DNA from: Sarcocystis neurona
Lineage: Eukaryota > Apicomplexa > Conoidasida > Eucoccidiorida > Sarcocystidae
Length of the DNA stretch: 64,000 nt
NCBI GenBank assembly: GCA_000727475.1
Contig: KL647288.1
Coordinates: 9,922,055-9,986,054, forward strand
Reading direction: 5' to 3'
Below, piece after piece: positions 48,182-59,525 of this stretch (position 1 is its first letter; each line of letters begins with the position of its first letter). Position numbers and translations under genes: made by a program. Under the pieces are notes generated by a model that made no database searches, was not told the DNA's origin, and was given only the letters and a program-made list of their open reading frames with translations.

Positions 48182-48376
48182 ATGGCTCTCCGTAAATTTC
48201 TAAATAATTTTGGAGAATGGTGGTTTAAGTGGCTGTATTGGTGGTCGCGACGTACTCTTGACGAGTTCTGCTGTGCCAGTGAGCAGCCTCGTTCTAAACT
48301 GTCCACGTCCGGTGGACGGCGGACTGCCGTGTTCTTGTCTCCTGTGGGCGCCCTTTCGTCTCAAGGTAGCATCTAG
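48182..48376 (+). CDS. small tryptophan-rich protein or first exon, 64 codons
   Basis: The ATG in a purine context (GAAAGATGG) opens a frame whose first 25 residues are strikingly amphipathic and aromatic (RKFLNNFGEWWFKWLYWWSR), followed by a polar part with two adjacent cysteines. This could be a small membrane-associated protein, or a first exon ending near 48310 (GTCCACGTCCG|gtggac). I do not recognise it, and nothing beyond composition supports it. Confidence 0.3.
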   Translation: MALRKFLNNFGEWWFKWLYWWSRRTLDEFCCASEQPRSKLSTSGGRRTAVFLSPVGALSSQGSI

Positions 48377-50328
48377 ATGGGTTTTTCGGGAACCGAACAC
48401 AAGACAGGTATCCTGAAGACAGGAAGTGCGAGGGGGCTGGCTCAGGTAATCCAGGCGTAATGCTTGGACAAGCAACTTGATACTGGTTCTTTCAAGGGGG
48501 AACATTCGACCCGCGTTTCGGGATAACGTATTCATGTGTGCAACTGTGAACGCTGTCGTACAGGTATAGATGTCTAACGATACGTCTGTTATCGTGATCT
48601 TGGTTGTGTCCAGCGCTGCAAAGGACACTGCCTTACATTGAGGTGTTCCGCGCTCACGGATGCTGCGCTAGTCGCGGTCCGTGCTCAATCCGCTCTAAGC
48701 GACGGTGCTGCAAAAGCAGCACCATATTGGTACCATGCTTGGAAGAAGTGCGCTGCGCTTTCATCCTCAATTCCCCTGGTGTAGTAAATAGACATTTACA
48801 GCTGATTCACTTCGCGTAGATTGGATGCCCTGGGGGTGCTGCTGCCAATCGTGTTTGTGTCGGCGGGCTTCGATGTTTTGTCGTGTCAATGAAAAAGGGG
48901 CTGCGTAAAGCAGCTGTACGTGTATGCACGCATGTTGTAGGCTCTGATATTGCTCTATTCGCGTACGATTTTCACGGCAGGAACGAGGTCGACAGTGTCT
49001 AGGACACCGAGCGTATTACACCTGTTCTGACGGTCATCACGTGTACGGATTCGCCCCTGTTGGCTGTACATGTGTGCACGTACACATGTATGTGTAATGG
49101 ATGTAGTCACCAGTATGGTAACCAATTTTTTGCCCGAGATTTACAAAAATACCTACCTGGGCGCGTGTTAGCGTTTATGTGAAGGACAATCCAGATGGTA
49201 GCGTGCGCTACTTATTTCCGGCATGTTGGGCTGCCCCTTTTCTTCATAAAGTTAGAAAATGGCCTCCCGGTGGCCGAATCATGGCCTGTTTCAATTTTCT
49301 CTCCGACGGGCGTCGAGGCTGCTGGTGTGCGATAGATACCACAAAACGGACACTGTCATTCGATGCGCACGCACCTAAATATACGCGTGTACGTGTACGT
49401 CTACTGTGCGTATCTTTCATCGTGAGTTCCCGCACTTGGGCTCAGTGCACGATGACGTGTTGTTTCAGACGCCGAGACTGTGGCGCGCAAGACTTGCACA
49501 GAAGTTGGTGGCGTCGTCGGTTACGTGGCAGCGCCCAGACGGTGTTTAAAGCATTGAAATATCGCTACCGGTCTGCAATGCCGGCAGGGCTTTATACTGA
49601 GCAGCGTGCGTTCTTTATTTGGCACATAATTAATGCTCATGGTTCTATACTGCCTTCACTTTTCGGTGACGTGCCTAATCCTCCACGAGTACCCACTTGC
49701 TGCACCCAACTCTTGGTGTGGGGGAAAGAAAGATTGCGGTTCGAAGTCTCACGGCCTGCCAGTGAGGCTGCCAAGTAGCCGAATCCTCACAAAATTCCCA
49801 TTGCCACAGTTAAATAGGTGTCAGTGGACGTGGATTTGCATACGTTGCTTCAGTTCGTCTCGGTGTGTGGTGAACAGTCACCGCAGAAGCGTACTTCTAC
49901 ACGCTGATGAAGCGTAAACGAGCCAAAAGTCACGGGCGGGCGGAACACAGCTACGTATCTTGGATCGAGTGAAAGACAGGACGTCCTTGAGATGACTGCG
50001 AAGGCATGAAGAACTGTTTCCTGATTTGTCCGCACAGCACTGGCAAAGAGGAACCAGCGTGCACTGTGCAGTCTCTTTAGACATCTGATGTGCAGAGGTG
50101 ACTGGTAATTCATTCACTGCCACATCAACTCCTACCTGCCTGTGGTGCTCTGCGTCCTGAAGTGTCTCAAATGATGGGAGTGATCCTCGTCTCTCCCTCT
50201 CTTCCTCCCCACTCGGTGGCTCAAGGTCTTTCACTCCGTGTACTTCCACAACTATAATTGTTAATAACTCGCCCGTACATTCTTTTGGATTACAGATTTA
50301 TTACATATCGACTTACTGTTCTTCCAAA
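48377..50328. other. intergenic, no gene seen
   Basis: Non-repetitive DNA. A 199-codon open frame at 49179-49778 has no ATG near its start and a cysteine/arginine-rich random look, so I do not call it. Confidence 0.5.
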
Positions 50329-51174
50329 ATGATGGACTGCTGCCCGCCCTCCATCGCAAGCAAAGAGGAGGTGCCTAAGCACGTGGACTGCATCATCAAG
50401 GAACACAAGGTCGTCCTCTTCACACGAAAGTAAGTTGCGGACTGCTTTGTTTGTGTACTTGGGCAAAAGCTCCAATATGACGGACCGTAGTCCCACACAC
50501 GTTTTGTCGTCTCGTGTCGTTACAGGGATGAAAAAAGCGAGAAAGTGGCTGATGTGTTAAAAGGCCTCGACGTTAAGGATTTGGTAAGTTGCTGAGTTTT
50601 CACACAATTTCTGGAGCTGCGATTGTTACAGTGAAAGACCGCATACGCATCCTCATACTGCTGGACACCAGACGCTACAAAGGGAATATCGGTGTTCGAG
50701 GCCACCACAAAGAAAAAGGTGAAGGGAAACTGTGCCTCAGCAGCCGAGAAAAGCTAACTAATGTCAAAAGGCTGTAGTGCCGGTGGCGCAGCAAACATTA
50801 GGCTGTTTTGAACCTCTTCGTGCGTGGACAGTGTATCCAGGATGTCGAGAAGTGCTCTTACAAAGATGAGGTTTTGAAGGTCCTCGCAAAGAAGACTGCG
50901 ACCTCAACAACTCCTATGCTTTTCATCGCTGGAGAACCCTACTGCGGCGCGGTGAGCGCCCCACCACACCACAGTCATTTCAGGTATCGGTTAAGTATAC
51001 ACAAAGAAGCGGGCAACAGAGACAACGGTCTCCTGACACCACCGTCAGGTGATCTATGCTTTCTCGTGTCCTATCTCGGCGGTATCCTTGCGTGCAAAGG
51101 AACAAGCTCTTACGGACACGTGCGCGAAGGAGAAACTGAAGAAACGTCTCCAAGAGGCATGTGCTTGCTGCTAA
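50329..51174 (+). CDS. glutaredoxin-fold protein without active-site motif, unit 1
   Basis: Exons 50329-50429, 50526-50583, 50832-50951 and 51100-51174 join in phases 2, 0, 0 to give 117 residues. The order of elements is that of a glutaredoxin: first strand KEHKVVLFTR, helix EKVADVLKGL, second strand, then TTPMLFIAGEPYCGA, carrying the cis-proline and following strand, and a C-terminal helix. The site of the usual CPYC/CGFS motif reads KDEKSEK, so no redox cysteine is present there. Cysteines instead cluster at the N-terminus (MMDCC), near the cis-Pro loop (YCG) and at the very end (ACACC). Exon 4 uses a weak AAAG acceptor. It shares architecture with units 2 and 4. Thiol-transferase activity is unlikely unless the displaced cysteines act. 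Confidence 0.75.
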
Positions 51175-53082
51175 ATGGGAAGACGTCACGTCGTCGGTTT
51201 CATGGATATGCTTGGCACACTACGCTCGTCCCCTGGAGAATTCAAGTTTGACCGCTAGTACTTTGGCAAGGGGGAAAGGTATAAGTCAAATGACAGGATC
51301 TTCCAAGTGTCGCGGTGGCGTGCATAATGTCGTCAGACGGCGTACTTGGTCTATCCAGTCCTCGGTGACGTTTAGTCGGACTTTTGAAGACTGTTTCTCG
51401 TTGCCCTTTGTTATGACATGAAGACACCAATTTATGCCTGGCTAATGGCTTAAACTCAAAGTAGTTTCATCTGTTTAATATATATTTAAAGAGGGTCTTT
51501 ACTCGGCAACATAGGTTAGAAACACGATCCTCTACAAATAAGGGTGAGCGGCCGCGCCACTGTGCCGGCTAGTCTGCAAACGCACTTCGAGATATTGGTC
51601 TGGACAACCTGTGTCACACTGAAGGATACGTCACCACGGGTGCACGAGCTGTCGACGTCGGAAATCACTGGGCTGTCTTCGAGAAGAATGCTGCGACAGA
51701 GGAGTGCGAGGTGTTCGGTGGAGTCGCCGATGAAAATGCTGAAGAGCCACTTTAGCGCGCAGAAGCTACGTCAGCTGAACGGGCTTCCTGCCCGCATGCG
51801 GGTCGTAAGAACTGGGCGTGTCGAACGAACCGTTTAGTGTGAGAGATGTCTGCCTTTACGGCTCGATTTACGGTAGCTTCACAAGGAATTTTCGGTCCGT
51901 GGAAATCACTCCTATACCAATTACACCCGCTGGCCACCGCTTGGCTGCCGTTCTAGTTTTTGACGGTGGGCCAATCGAAAAGCGAACTCCAGTGATGTCA
52001 GTGCGGGCACCGTAGACGCTGGCAAAGCGCCTGGGGAGTCCGTTTGACCAGAGCTCTCCACCGCGCCACGCCGGCAGGAGCAGAAATCGGAGCGCAGTCA
52101 GCTTCCTACAGTAGCGGAGGAACCCCCACGTTTTCACCGGTGCAACCCGACGTTATGTCTGGGTGTCGCTTCAAGTGACACACGCTGTAGGTACAAGCGA
52201 TGGTCTCTGCCGCCGTTCAAAAGAGTAGCTTGGTGTCGTACGAAGTGCCGGAGACTTGCAATAGTAAAGAGTGACCGACTGGACGGGCAATTCCACAAAA
52301 TTTTGTTTGCTGTCCGTCGTATCAGTACACACCGAGGTGTACGCGTCCGGCTGGCGCTGACGCCCACTCGTATTTGTGAACACATGAATACAACATGCGG
52401 CACACGGGGACAGTCTCAACAACTGAAACTCCCCCCGACATGCTTCATCGGTCGAACAACTACCCCAGTCTTGCGTGCTTCACACCTGCGACCGTGTGCG
52501 ATATGCGTGCCTAGCAGCGGACTACATTTTCGTGCGTTTTGTATGGGAACGTACTATCAGTGGGCCTGAGCTCACGGTGCCACCCACTGCAGGAGTTACC
52601 GGAGTGGCTGCTTGGAAGGTACGCTAGCGACAATATGACAGCCTCACCGAAACACCATTGCCAGAGCGATGCCCGTACGCAACGGCGCGTTGTCTGGTGC
52701 ACTGGGTACGTGAAGAGACACAGGCGTGATTCAGGCTTGGTACTCAATCTCACCCACCACCCTGCGTGAGAGTTGGAGCAACACACATTGTATGCCACCC
52801 ATCCGACGTGACCGTTCCCTGTGGGTCGTGCCGCTCGTATATGCTTTAAAGCCGCCGTGGACAGGTTATCCTCGTTGCGCGTGTTTGAGAACTGCCAAAA
52901 GAAATGCCACTGCTCGTCACTGAGACGAGCGGTGCGACGCCCTGGTTACAACGACTGTGAAGTGTGAAGTAAAGCGTTCATACCAGTTTTTTTTGCTGCC
53001 GTCTCGCCTATATGAACAGTATCTTCCGACGTGTTTCCCGCCTAAGATCTTGCCCAGCTATTTATTGCTAACCGTGTACACG
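51175..53082. other. spacer between glutaredoxin-like units 1 and 2
   Basis: No repeat or convincing gene. Short frames on both strands have random composition. Confidence 0.5.
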
Positions 53083-53943
53083 ATGCCGGAGTGCAGCTCA
53101 ACTTGTGTCACCTCCAAGGAAGAGGTGCCTGGCCACGTCGAGTGTATTCTGAAGGAACACAAGGTCGTCGTTTTCACACAAAAGTAAGTTTTGTTCACAG
53201 CTTTATGGAAGTTGCCTAACATGGAGGGACTCGAGATGCCAGCGGGGGGATGAGGCGCGTCATACGCAGAGAATCTTTCGTGTGATATTTGTTGTGCTTC
53301 CGTCACAGGGATGAGAAGAAAGGAGACGAGGTCGTGAATGTACTAAAGGGCTTAAACGTCAAAGATTTGGTGAGTGATATCTCGTCGTACTAACCTAGAG
53401 AAGCAGTTCAGTAATAACGCATCTCGCGCCCTTTCACCACGCGAGAATGATGCTGAGGAGCGTGCATAGAATTCAGTTCTTCATAGTTTCTTCCTCGTTT
53501 CCTAATTTGGAGTGGTTGTCGTATATGTGTGTGCTGTGTGGCCGCACCTGGCGGTGTAGTGCGTGAAGGATGTCGACAAATGCTCCCAGAAAGACGAACT
53601 ATTGAATGTCCTGAAACAGAAGACATCTTGTTCGTCCACACCTTTCGTCTTTATAGGAGGACAGCCATACTGTGGCGCGGTAAGGGCGTCAGAACAGAAA
53701 TCTCTGCCAGTTTTACTACTGCAACAGGTATTTTCATCATGCCCCCCATGCTCACTTGTGGTACACGGATAGACACGTTGGAGCCTGTGCACATTGAACA
53801 ACAGAATTAGGCGACGAAGTGAGTCGCGTTCACACTTGCACAATCGTGACATGAATCTTCTGTTATTACAGGAACGAGCCATTACAGACACAGGCGAGAA
53901 AGACAAGCTCAAAAAACGTCTGCAAGAGTGTGCCTGTTGTTAG
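53083..53943 (+). CDS. glutaredoxin-fold protein without active-site motif, unit 2
   Basis: Exons 53083-53183, 53309-53369, 53560-53679 and 53872-53943 give 117 residues, the same length as unit 1. Exons 1 and 3 have identical sizes (101 and 120 bases), and phases are identical. The first strand is KEHKVVVFTQ. The active-site position reads KDEKKGDE in place of a CPxx motif. STPFVFIGGQPYCGA matches the cis-proline loop and final strand of glutaredoxins. The end is ECACC. Splice sites are all consensus-like (gtaagt, gtgagt, gtaagg; cacag, tgtag, tacag). Relative to unit 1 most changes are conservative within an intact frame, which argues for selection. Function inferred only from fold: possibly a redox-inactive or regulatory Grx relative. 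Confidence 0.78.
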
Positions 53944-56562
53944 GGGTTTGACTTTCAACCGAAATTAATCTGCTTGCGGACCGCTTTATAAAAACGCAAA
54001 ATAAGCAGTTGCAAAGAAGAGGCTCATACAAAGAATAGTATGTTGGTCTTTTTTTAACGTTTTCTCAAGAAACATCCCTGGGAATGTGTCGGTAAGTGTT
54101 TGATTTTCAGCCTCAGTGTGTACGCGTGGAAGACTGCAGCCGCTAAATAGCCCCTCATAAGGAGGGCGCTCTAGCGTGGAATAAGGGGCTGAGCGCTTAA
54201 TTACCCGATGCTGGCAGCGCGTTATCCAAGTGATACCGCAGATGTGCATGTTAACTCGAGTATAAAGTGAATCATTTTGACTTTTTCCAACAGATATGTT
54301 GCCTCTTCGTTTTGGAAGCTGTTTGCAGCTGGTGGTGGTGTTGGCTCTCGCTTTTAAAGTGGGTGAAGCTGACCGATGAAGTCTGTAACAGTGCTGTGCG
54401 GATATAAGCTAAACGCATTTGAAGCTAAGCGTGTACAACTCATTGCGATTCTGTAATGGATGTTGGTGTCCCCAACGTATCACGGAGAGTGTAGTCCGTT
54501 ATGTCTCTCACCGAATCAACTGCACGGTATGCTTTGGCGCCTTCAACTGCACAGTGTACTATGGCGCCTTCAACTACTGGCGATATGTCAACATCGTAAG
54601 GTTACTTCCCTCAGAGAGGGAAGCGTCAAAAGCACCCCTCGGGTGCAGTTCTCGCCAGAACACAGTTTTGGTTTTCATCCACACGTCATGATGCAGGAGA
54701 CACGGCGACAGCTTTTTGGACCATGCAGTGCCTGTCAGTTCTCACCAGCGTTCGCGAGAGCGTTTCAGCTTCTCAAAAATGGCTCTTGCAGCAGACCTCG
54801 CCGGGAAAACCGGGGAACAGACGAGGTACTCTAAATAAAGGATTTGCCGTAATCCGTGTCTTTGTCGCACTGGGGTGGCGTTCATCTTCCTTGGAGGCCA
54901 ACGTGCTCAGCGTACACGTTACGAACGTATATGCCATGACAGTGCAAAACTTATACATCCGCGGCTCTCACCTCGTGGGAACGTTGGAATCTCACTCGTG
55001 CAAAACCCTTTAAAAGGACACAGTGTGCAGCCTACCTGGCACAATCAGCTGTTCCCCCGCAGGCGACAAGAAGTGAAAGGCCTACGTACGAAAGCACATA
55101 TACTGTTGTAGAGAGACACACGTGTAACTCGGACCTCCGACGATGAGGGGGCACTCCACGCTGCACGCGCAGCTCGAGAGCTTTTGAAGGTCAGCACCCA
55201 AAATAGCATATGAAACCTGTTTCTGAGGAAAATTTACGGTGGGATTCGAGGGCGGCGGACCTCCTGCTGCAGGTGCGTCTTGCAGGCTACTCACCCAAAC
55301 CAAAAAGAAGCACGTGCTAAATCTTGGTCCAACTAAGATTCAACGTGTATTTGTCCTCACGGGGCGAAGAGCGGCCCCTCGCGGATACGTTTTTTTTTAC
55401 GTGCACATTACCACTAAGCCGAGCCATTCGTCCACACGCTGAACGCTAGCTAGTTCAAGCACCCATGCGAGACGCAAGTGAGTGGCACTTCAAAGCTAAT
55501 CGCCCCACTGTCAATGGCACAAAACTACTACGCCTTCCAAAGATGAACTCTGAAAGACAGGACGAATAGCAGTCGCGAACGAGCAGGAACGCGGATCTGT
55601 TAATGCCCGTGTCGAAATAGTCCTATGATGTCACGTGTACGTCGTGCGAAAAGCACGATTTCTAAGGAGCAGAAAAAACCGCTTCACCAGTTTCGTACTT
55701 GTTTCTACCTCTGTCGAGTTATCCACTGCAGATTTCCTGTATACAACTTGTTACGCACGTATTGAGAGGTAAAGCTGTACTCAGGAGAGCAAGTTTGTTG
55801 TATACGTGTGGAGGCCCAGCGTTGGCGAGCAAATGACGGGGATTCTAAGAGGTGTGGGAATTATTCGACAATGCTAGAAGACTCCGCATATGTAACGGTT
55901 GACTCCGTACACATGATGTGGATGAGACCGGTAACACCATCAACTGTGGTTCGCACGGTTTGTAGTGTTTGTACACCGATTAGTGTTTCCTTTGGTGTGA
56001 CACCGGGAGGCAGCAGCGTAGATGAAATCTAGGTGGCCCAAAAAGCGCCATTTTGTAGAGCATAGTGAATAACTTGTCTGTACGTGGGACCGAACACTCC
56101 ACAACTGCTTACGCGGCAGAAGAGTCGGTCACGTTGGAAACGAGGGATCCTTACGCAAGGTAGAGCGCACTAAAAAGGAACAAATTGTCAAACGTTTTGC
56201 CAACGAGACCTTGAACGACCTGTGCTGGAAGTTGTAGGGCACCGGGGCAAGAAAAATCTCCAAGCCCCTGTGAGCCGATAGCGTAACGTGGCGTCGTGTG
56301 TTCCGTGCGCACATGGACTTACCCCGCCAAAAAGCCGCATCCTGTGGCTGGTTGATCTGAGACATCGCTAGGTGACTACTCCACCAGAACCTCGCCAACA
56401 AGCCAGCTACAAGATGATTCGAGATGCATATGAAGCAGCGGGAGAGGAGACTTTGCAGTTGGAGTCGCTGCAGATAAATATAAATTCAGTGTTTCTTCCA
56501 GCACAGAAGCGTCTTGATGTTTTTTAGTCTCACGAGTAGGCTTCGAATTTCTTACAAAGGCA
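53944..56562. other. spacer between glutaredoxin-like units 2 and 3
   Basis: Holds one possible signal-peptide-like exon (54296). Otherwise only short frames. TTTTTTTT and purine-rich tracts near 55390 and 55650 are the only low-complexity features. Confidence 0.45.
54296..54379 (+). CDS. possible first exon encoding a signal peptide
   Basis: An ATG preceded by a pyrimidine-rich tract opens MLPLRFGSCLQLVVVLALAF, a good hydrophobic signal sequence. The frame stops after 27 codons, but a donor-like GTGGGT follows the lysine codon at 54358. Coccidian surface-antigen genes often begin with such an exon. I could not find a matching downstream exon, so this may be chance. Confidence 0.25.
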   Translation: MLPLRFGSCLQLVVVLALAFKVGEADR

Positions 56563-57879
56563 TTGGGAGAGCGGTACTCCGATACTTCCACTAAAGACGA
56601 AATGCCCGAGCACGAGATTCGGTGACACAAGTTGGTTCTTTTCGTCCGAAGGTGCGTTCCAGACTACTGAAGGACGCGTCAGCGGCACTGTGGCGATGCG
56701 ACTCCCCCGTACACCATGGTTGCACTGGTAGCCGTCAAAAAACACTCACTCGGCGGGGTAACACGAGAGGATTGTAAGAGTCACTGTCACGCAAGGGCAC
56801 GACTTACGGCTACCGGTCCACCGTACGGAAGTACCGGTGGTGACACCACGCCAGGAACAGCATCACGTTTAAACATACGCATTACCCTGTTTTAACCACC
56901 ACGTGTGTGAGGTGTATACTAGTCTACGTTCTGCGTGGGCATGTGTGATGCTACGAATGAGGAGAAAAGCGAGATGGTGCCAAACATACTGAAAGACTTT
57001 AGCGTAAACACCCTGGTGGGTCCACCAAAGCGAGAGTTTTTGCGTAGCACGTATTGACGACGCTTGTCACGCCGCCTCACGAACGAGCAGCCGTTTGCCG
57101 CTGCGGTGGCGGAGCGGCAGCACTTGAGGAGGTGAACTGGGAGCTCAGGTTTCATCAGTGGCAGACAATAGTACCAAGCAGTAAGCAACCAGGTTCTGTA
57201 AAGCCCACTGCGTAGCTTGAGAATCGTCACATGCGTGTAGATGATCCGACAACAATTTCAGTTTTGTTGCCCTCGTGCGCCGGGCTGTTATCTCCTACGT
57301 TTTGCCAGTTCGTGGAAGACGTAGAACAATGTTCTCGAAAGGAAGAGCTTTTACGAGCCTTGACCCAGAGAATATTCGGCTCATTTACATCTCTACTTTT
57401 TATTGCAGGACAACCCTTCAGTGGTCCGGTGAGGAATAACGAACAAATTGTAGATGGGTGGAAAAACAGTTCCTCGCAGAACCACACGCACACGTCGTAT
57501 TGTGTCGGTAAATCCTCGTGCTACAAGTCGAAAGAGACCGACTACCTCCCGTCGCCATTGCTACTCTTCCACTGTTCTCTCAGCGAGCCACACAGTTGTC
57601 AGCAGTTGAACTTTCACCGGTGTAGTATCCTACTGTGCATGTTACTTATGAGTCAGCTTAAACAGAAGAGACCGACTGCATCCGTGCTGACCTATCAGTG
57701 GCCCACCTTTCTCGGCCTGCGATTCAGTGGTGTCCTTCCACTTGCTGTAGAGCACCAGAGACAAATTTGCAGACTTTCAGTAGACACGAATGTGCACCAT
57801 GCTTCAGGAGCGAGCTTTGTCGAACAAAAATGTGAAAGATCGACTCAAAAGCTGCCTGCGAGCCGCTCACGCCGGCTGA
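56563..57879 (+). pseudogene. decayed glutaredoxin-like unit 3
   Basis: All four exons of the array family are recognisable: exon 1 remnant 56563-56651, exon 2 56955-57015, exon 3 57309-57428, exon 4 57808-57879. Exons 2-4 keep the sizes of unit 2 (61, 120, 72). Exon 1 has lost the ATG (TTG at the aligned site), carries a small deletion and has an in-frame TGA at 56623-56625. The exon 2 acceptor reads CTAC instead of CACAG, and exon 2 uses a poor gtgggt donor. The YCG cysteine is replaced (QPFSGP). Exons 3 and 4 remain open (TSLLFIAGQPFSGP; ERALSNKNVKDRL), so loss may be recent or the 3' half may be reused. Confidence 0.75.
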
Positions 57880-59525
57880 CACGTCACCAACTAGCCACTA
57901 TGGTGGTTTTAACGTGGTCGTGGACGATACTAGCTTCGGCAGCTTCCGTGACTCTCTACTCACGGAAGAGACTCTGGGGAAATGGCTGAAGCGTGTACAC
58001 CATGACAATGTATAAGAAGCGAATTTTGTGTGTTTGCATATAGAACAGGCTTTCACTTGTCGTCCCCCGGCTGTAAGTCTTAAGGATCCGCTTAACCGAA
58101 CCGAACCTCCGACGTGCTAGAAAGCTTAGGGATACCCGTGTACCACCCTACCAGCTGCCGTCTGCTGGACGTGCCACACTGGTCCTGGCGAACGTTGCGC
58201 GTTTGCATTCGTCATGTCCGCCCGTGTGCGCTCGTGTGAGTGTCTTCGACTGTGCACACATCAGGCTGCGTATCCTCACTGTGCTGTCGTTGTATGTGTG
58301 CGGACAAGCGGGACAAGCGGCCTGCATTACTAGGCGTTCCGGGGGGAAGTTACACGATTCCACCTCCGCGCGTCACTGCAGATCACCGTCTCTCGAAAAC
58401 ACGGGTCACGCCGCACCTGAGCAACCTTGAGTCGTGACTACGGCAGAACTCCTGTCGTGTTGTGTGTGAATGCGTAGAGAGACTTTGTTTGGCTCTGCGG
58501 ATGTCAAGGGCGCTCGTGTGCAGTGCATCAAAAAAGATCAACGCGGGTAGCCGCGCACCGATGCACCACAAAGTCGTGTGATGTGTGCGACCCAAAAAAG
58601 AGACAGAGTGGAAAGATAGCAACCCCGCGATAACGGCCAGTCCATTGTGTGTGCTCGAGATGAAACAATCCTCGCTGAGCTTTCAGGTGTGTTACTTACC
58701 AGATCAATAGGGCGGTGATATTTCGGACAGAGGCCATTGCCTTGACACCATCGGTTCACAAAAAGGAGCTCTACGTGCGAATCGCACATCCAGCCCTAAT
58801 GATACACATTGAAACGAGCTCCCCTCGGCTGGAGAGCCACTGGCTCGTCTGACTACCAACCACCACCAGAGCACCAGCACCAGTCCAGTCTTCACTGCGG
58901 TAGTTCGTGTCCAGAAAGCGTGACACCGCCACTGCCTCGCATATCGTACTGCGAGGTACGAAATGTGTACCTCACAGCGGTGTACGACATGGCCGTCCAG
59001 GATACGAGTGTGGGAGGCGTCGCCGCGACCTGAAAGACCTACGCCGCACCAAAGTGGTCCTTGTCGGACTTCCAGCTAACACCGATGCTACTAGTGAAAC
59101 CAGTCCAGTGGAACCAGTCCTCACCTCACCGGCCCGCAAGGCGATGATGAATACCTGCACTGTTGCATGTCGCTGTTCACACACCAGCAGCTACGGTGCG
59201 ACAACGGCTCCTCCACCTGGACGACTGGGAATTGCGCCAGTATCAAAAATTTCACTGTAGCACGGACCATGAGCGGTCCCGTCGTAGCCCGTCACGCGTC
59301 GCTTTCTTTTTGCCGTAGCAGGCAAAAAAGATAAGGTTTCAACCTAACGCTTTGCGTGACGCTAGTGTCTGGCAGAGTTCTGCCGTCACAGTGGTTAGCC
59401 GTCCAGTACGCGAAGCCTTAGCACGTACATTTGCCAGTTGCCATTTACTTCAGTTTCTAACCTCCCTCTCTTTTGAAAGCGTATCGAAGTTAGTGAGACA
59501 ACACTGTCGCAGCAACTAGACGGTG
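57880..59525. other. spacer between units 3 and 4
   Basis: No convincing gene. A proline/threonine-rich open stretch at about 59040-59260 on the plus strand has neither an ATG nor clear splice sites. Confidence 0.45.

Noticed and set aside
49179..49778. Plus-strand frame of 199 codons
   Set aside because: It starts at GTG, not ATG, and lacks splice partners, a domain or biased composition. It is consistent with chance.
53502..53912. Minus-strand frame opposite glutaredoxin-like unit 2
   Set aside because: It is the antisense shadow of exons 3 and 4 of unit 2.
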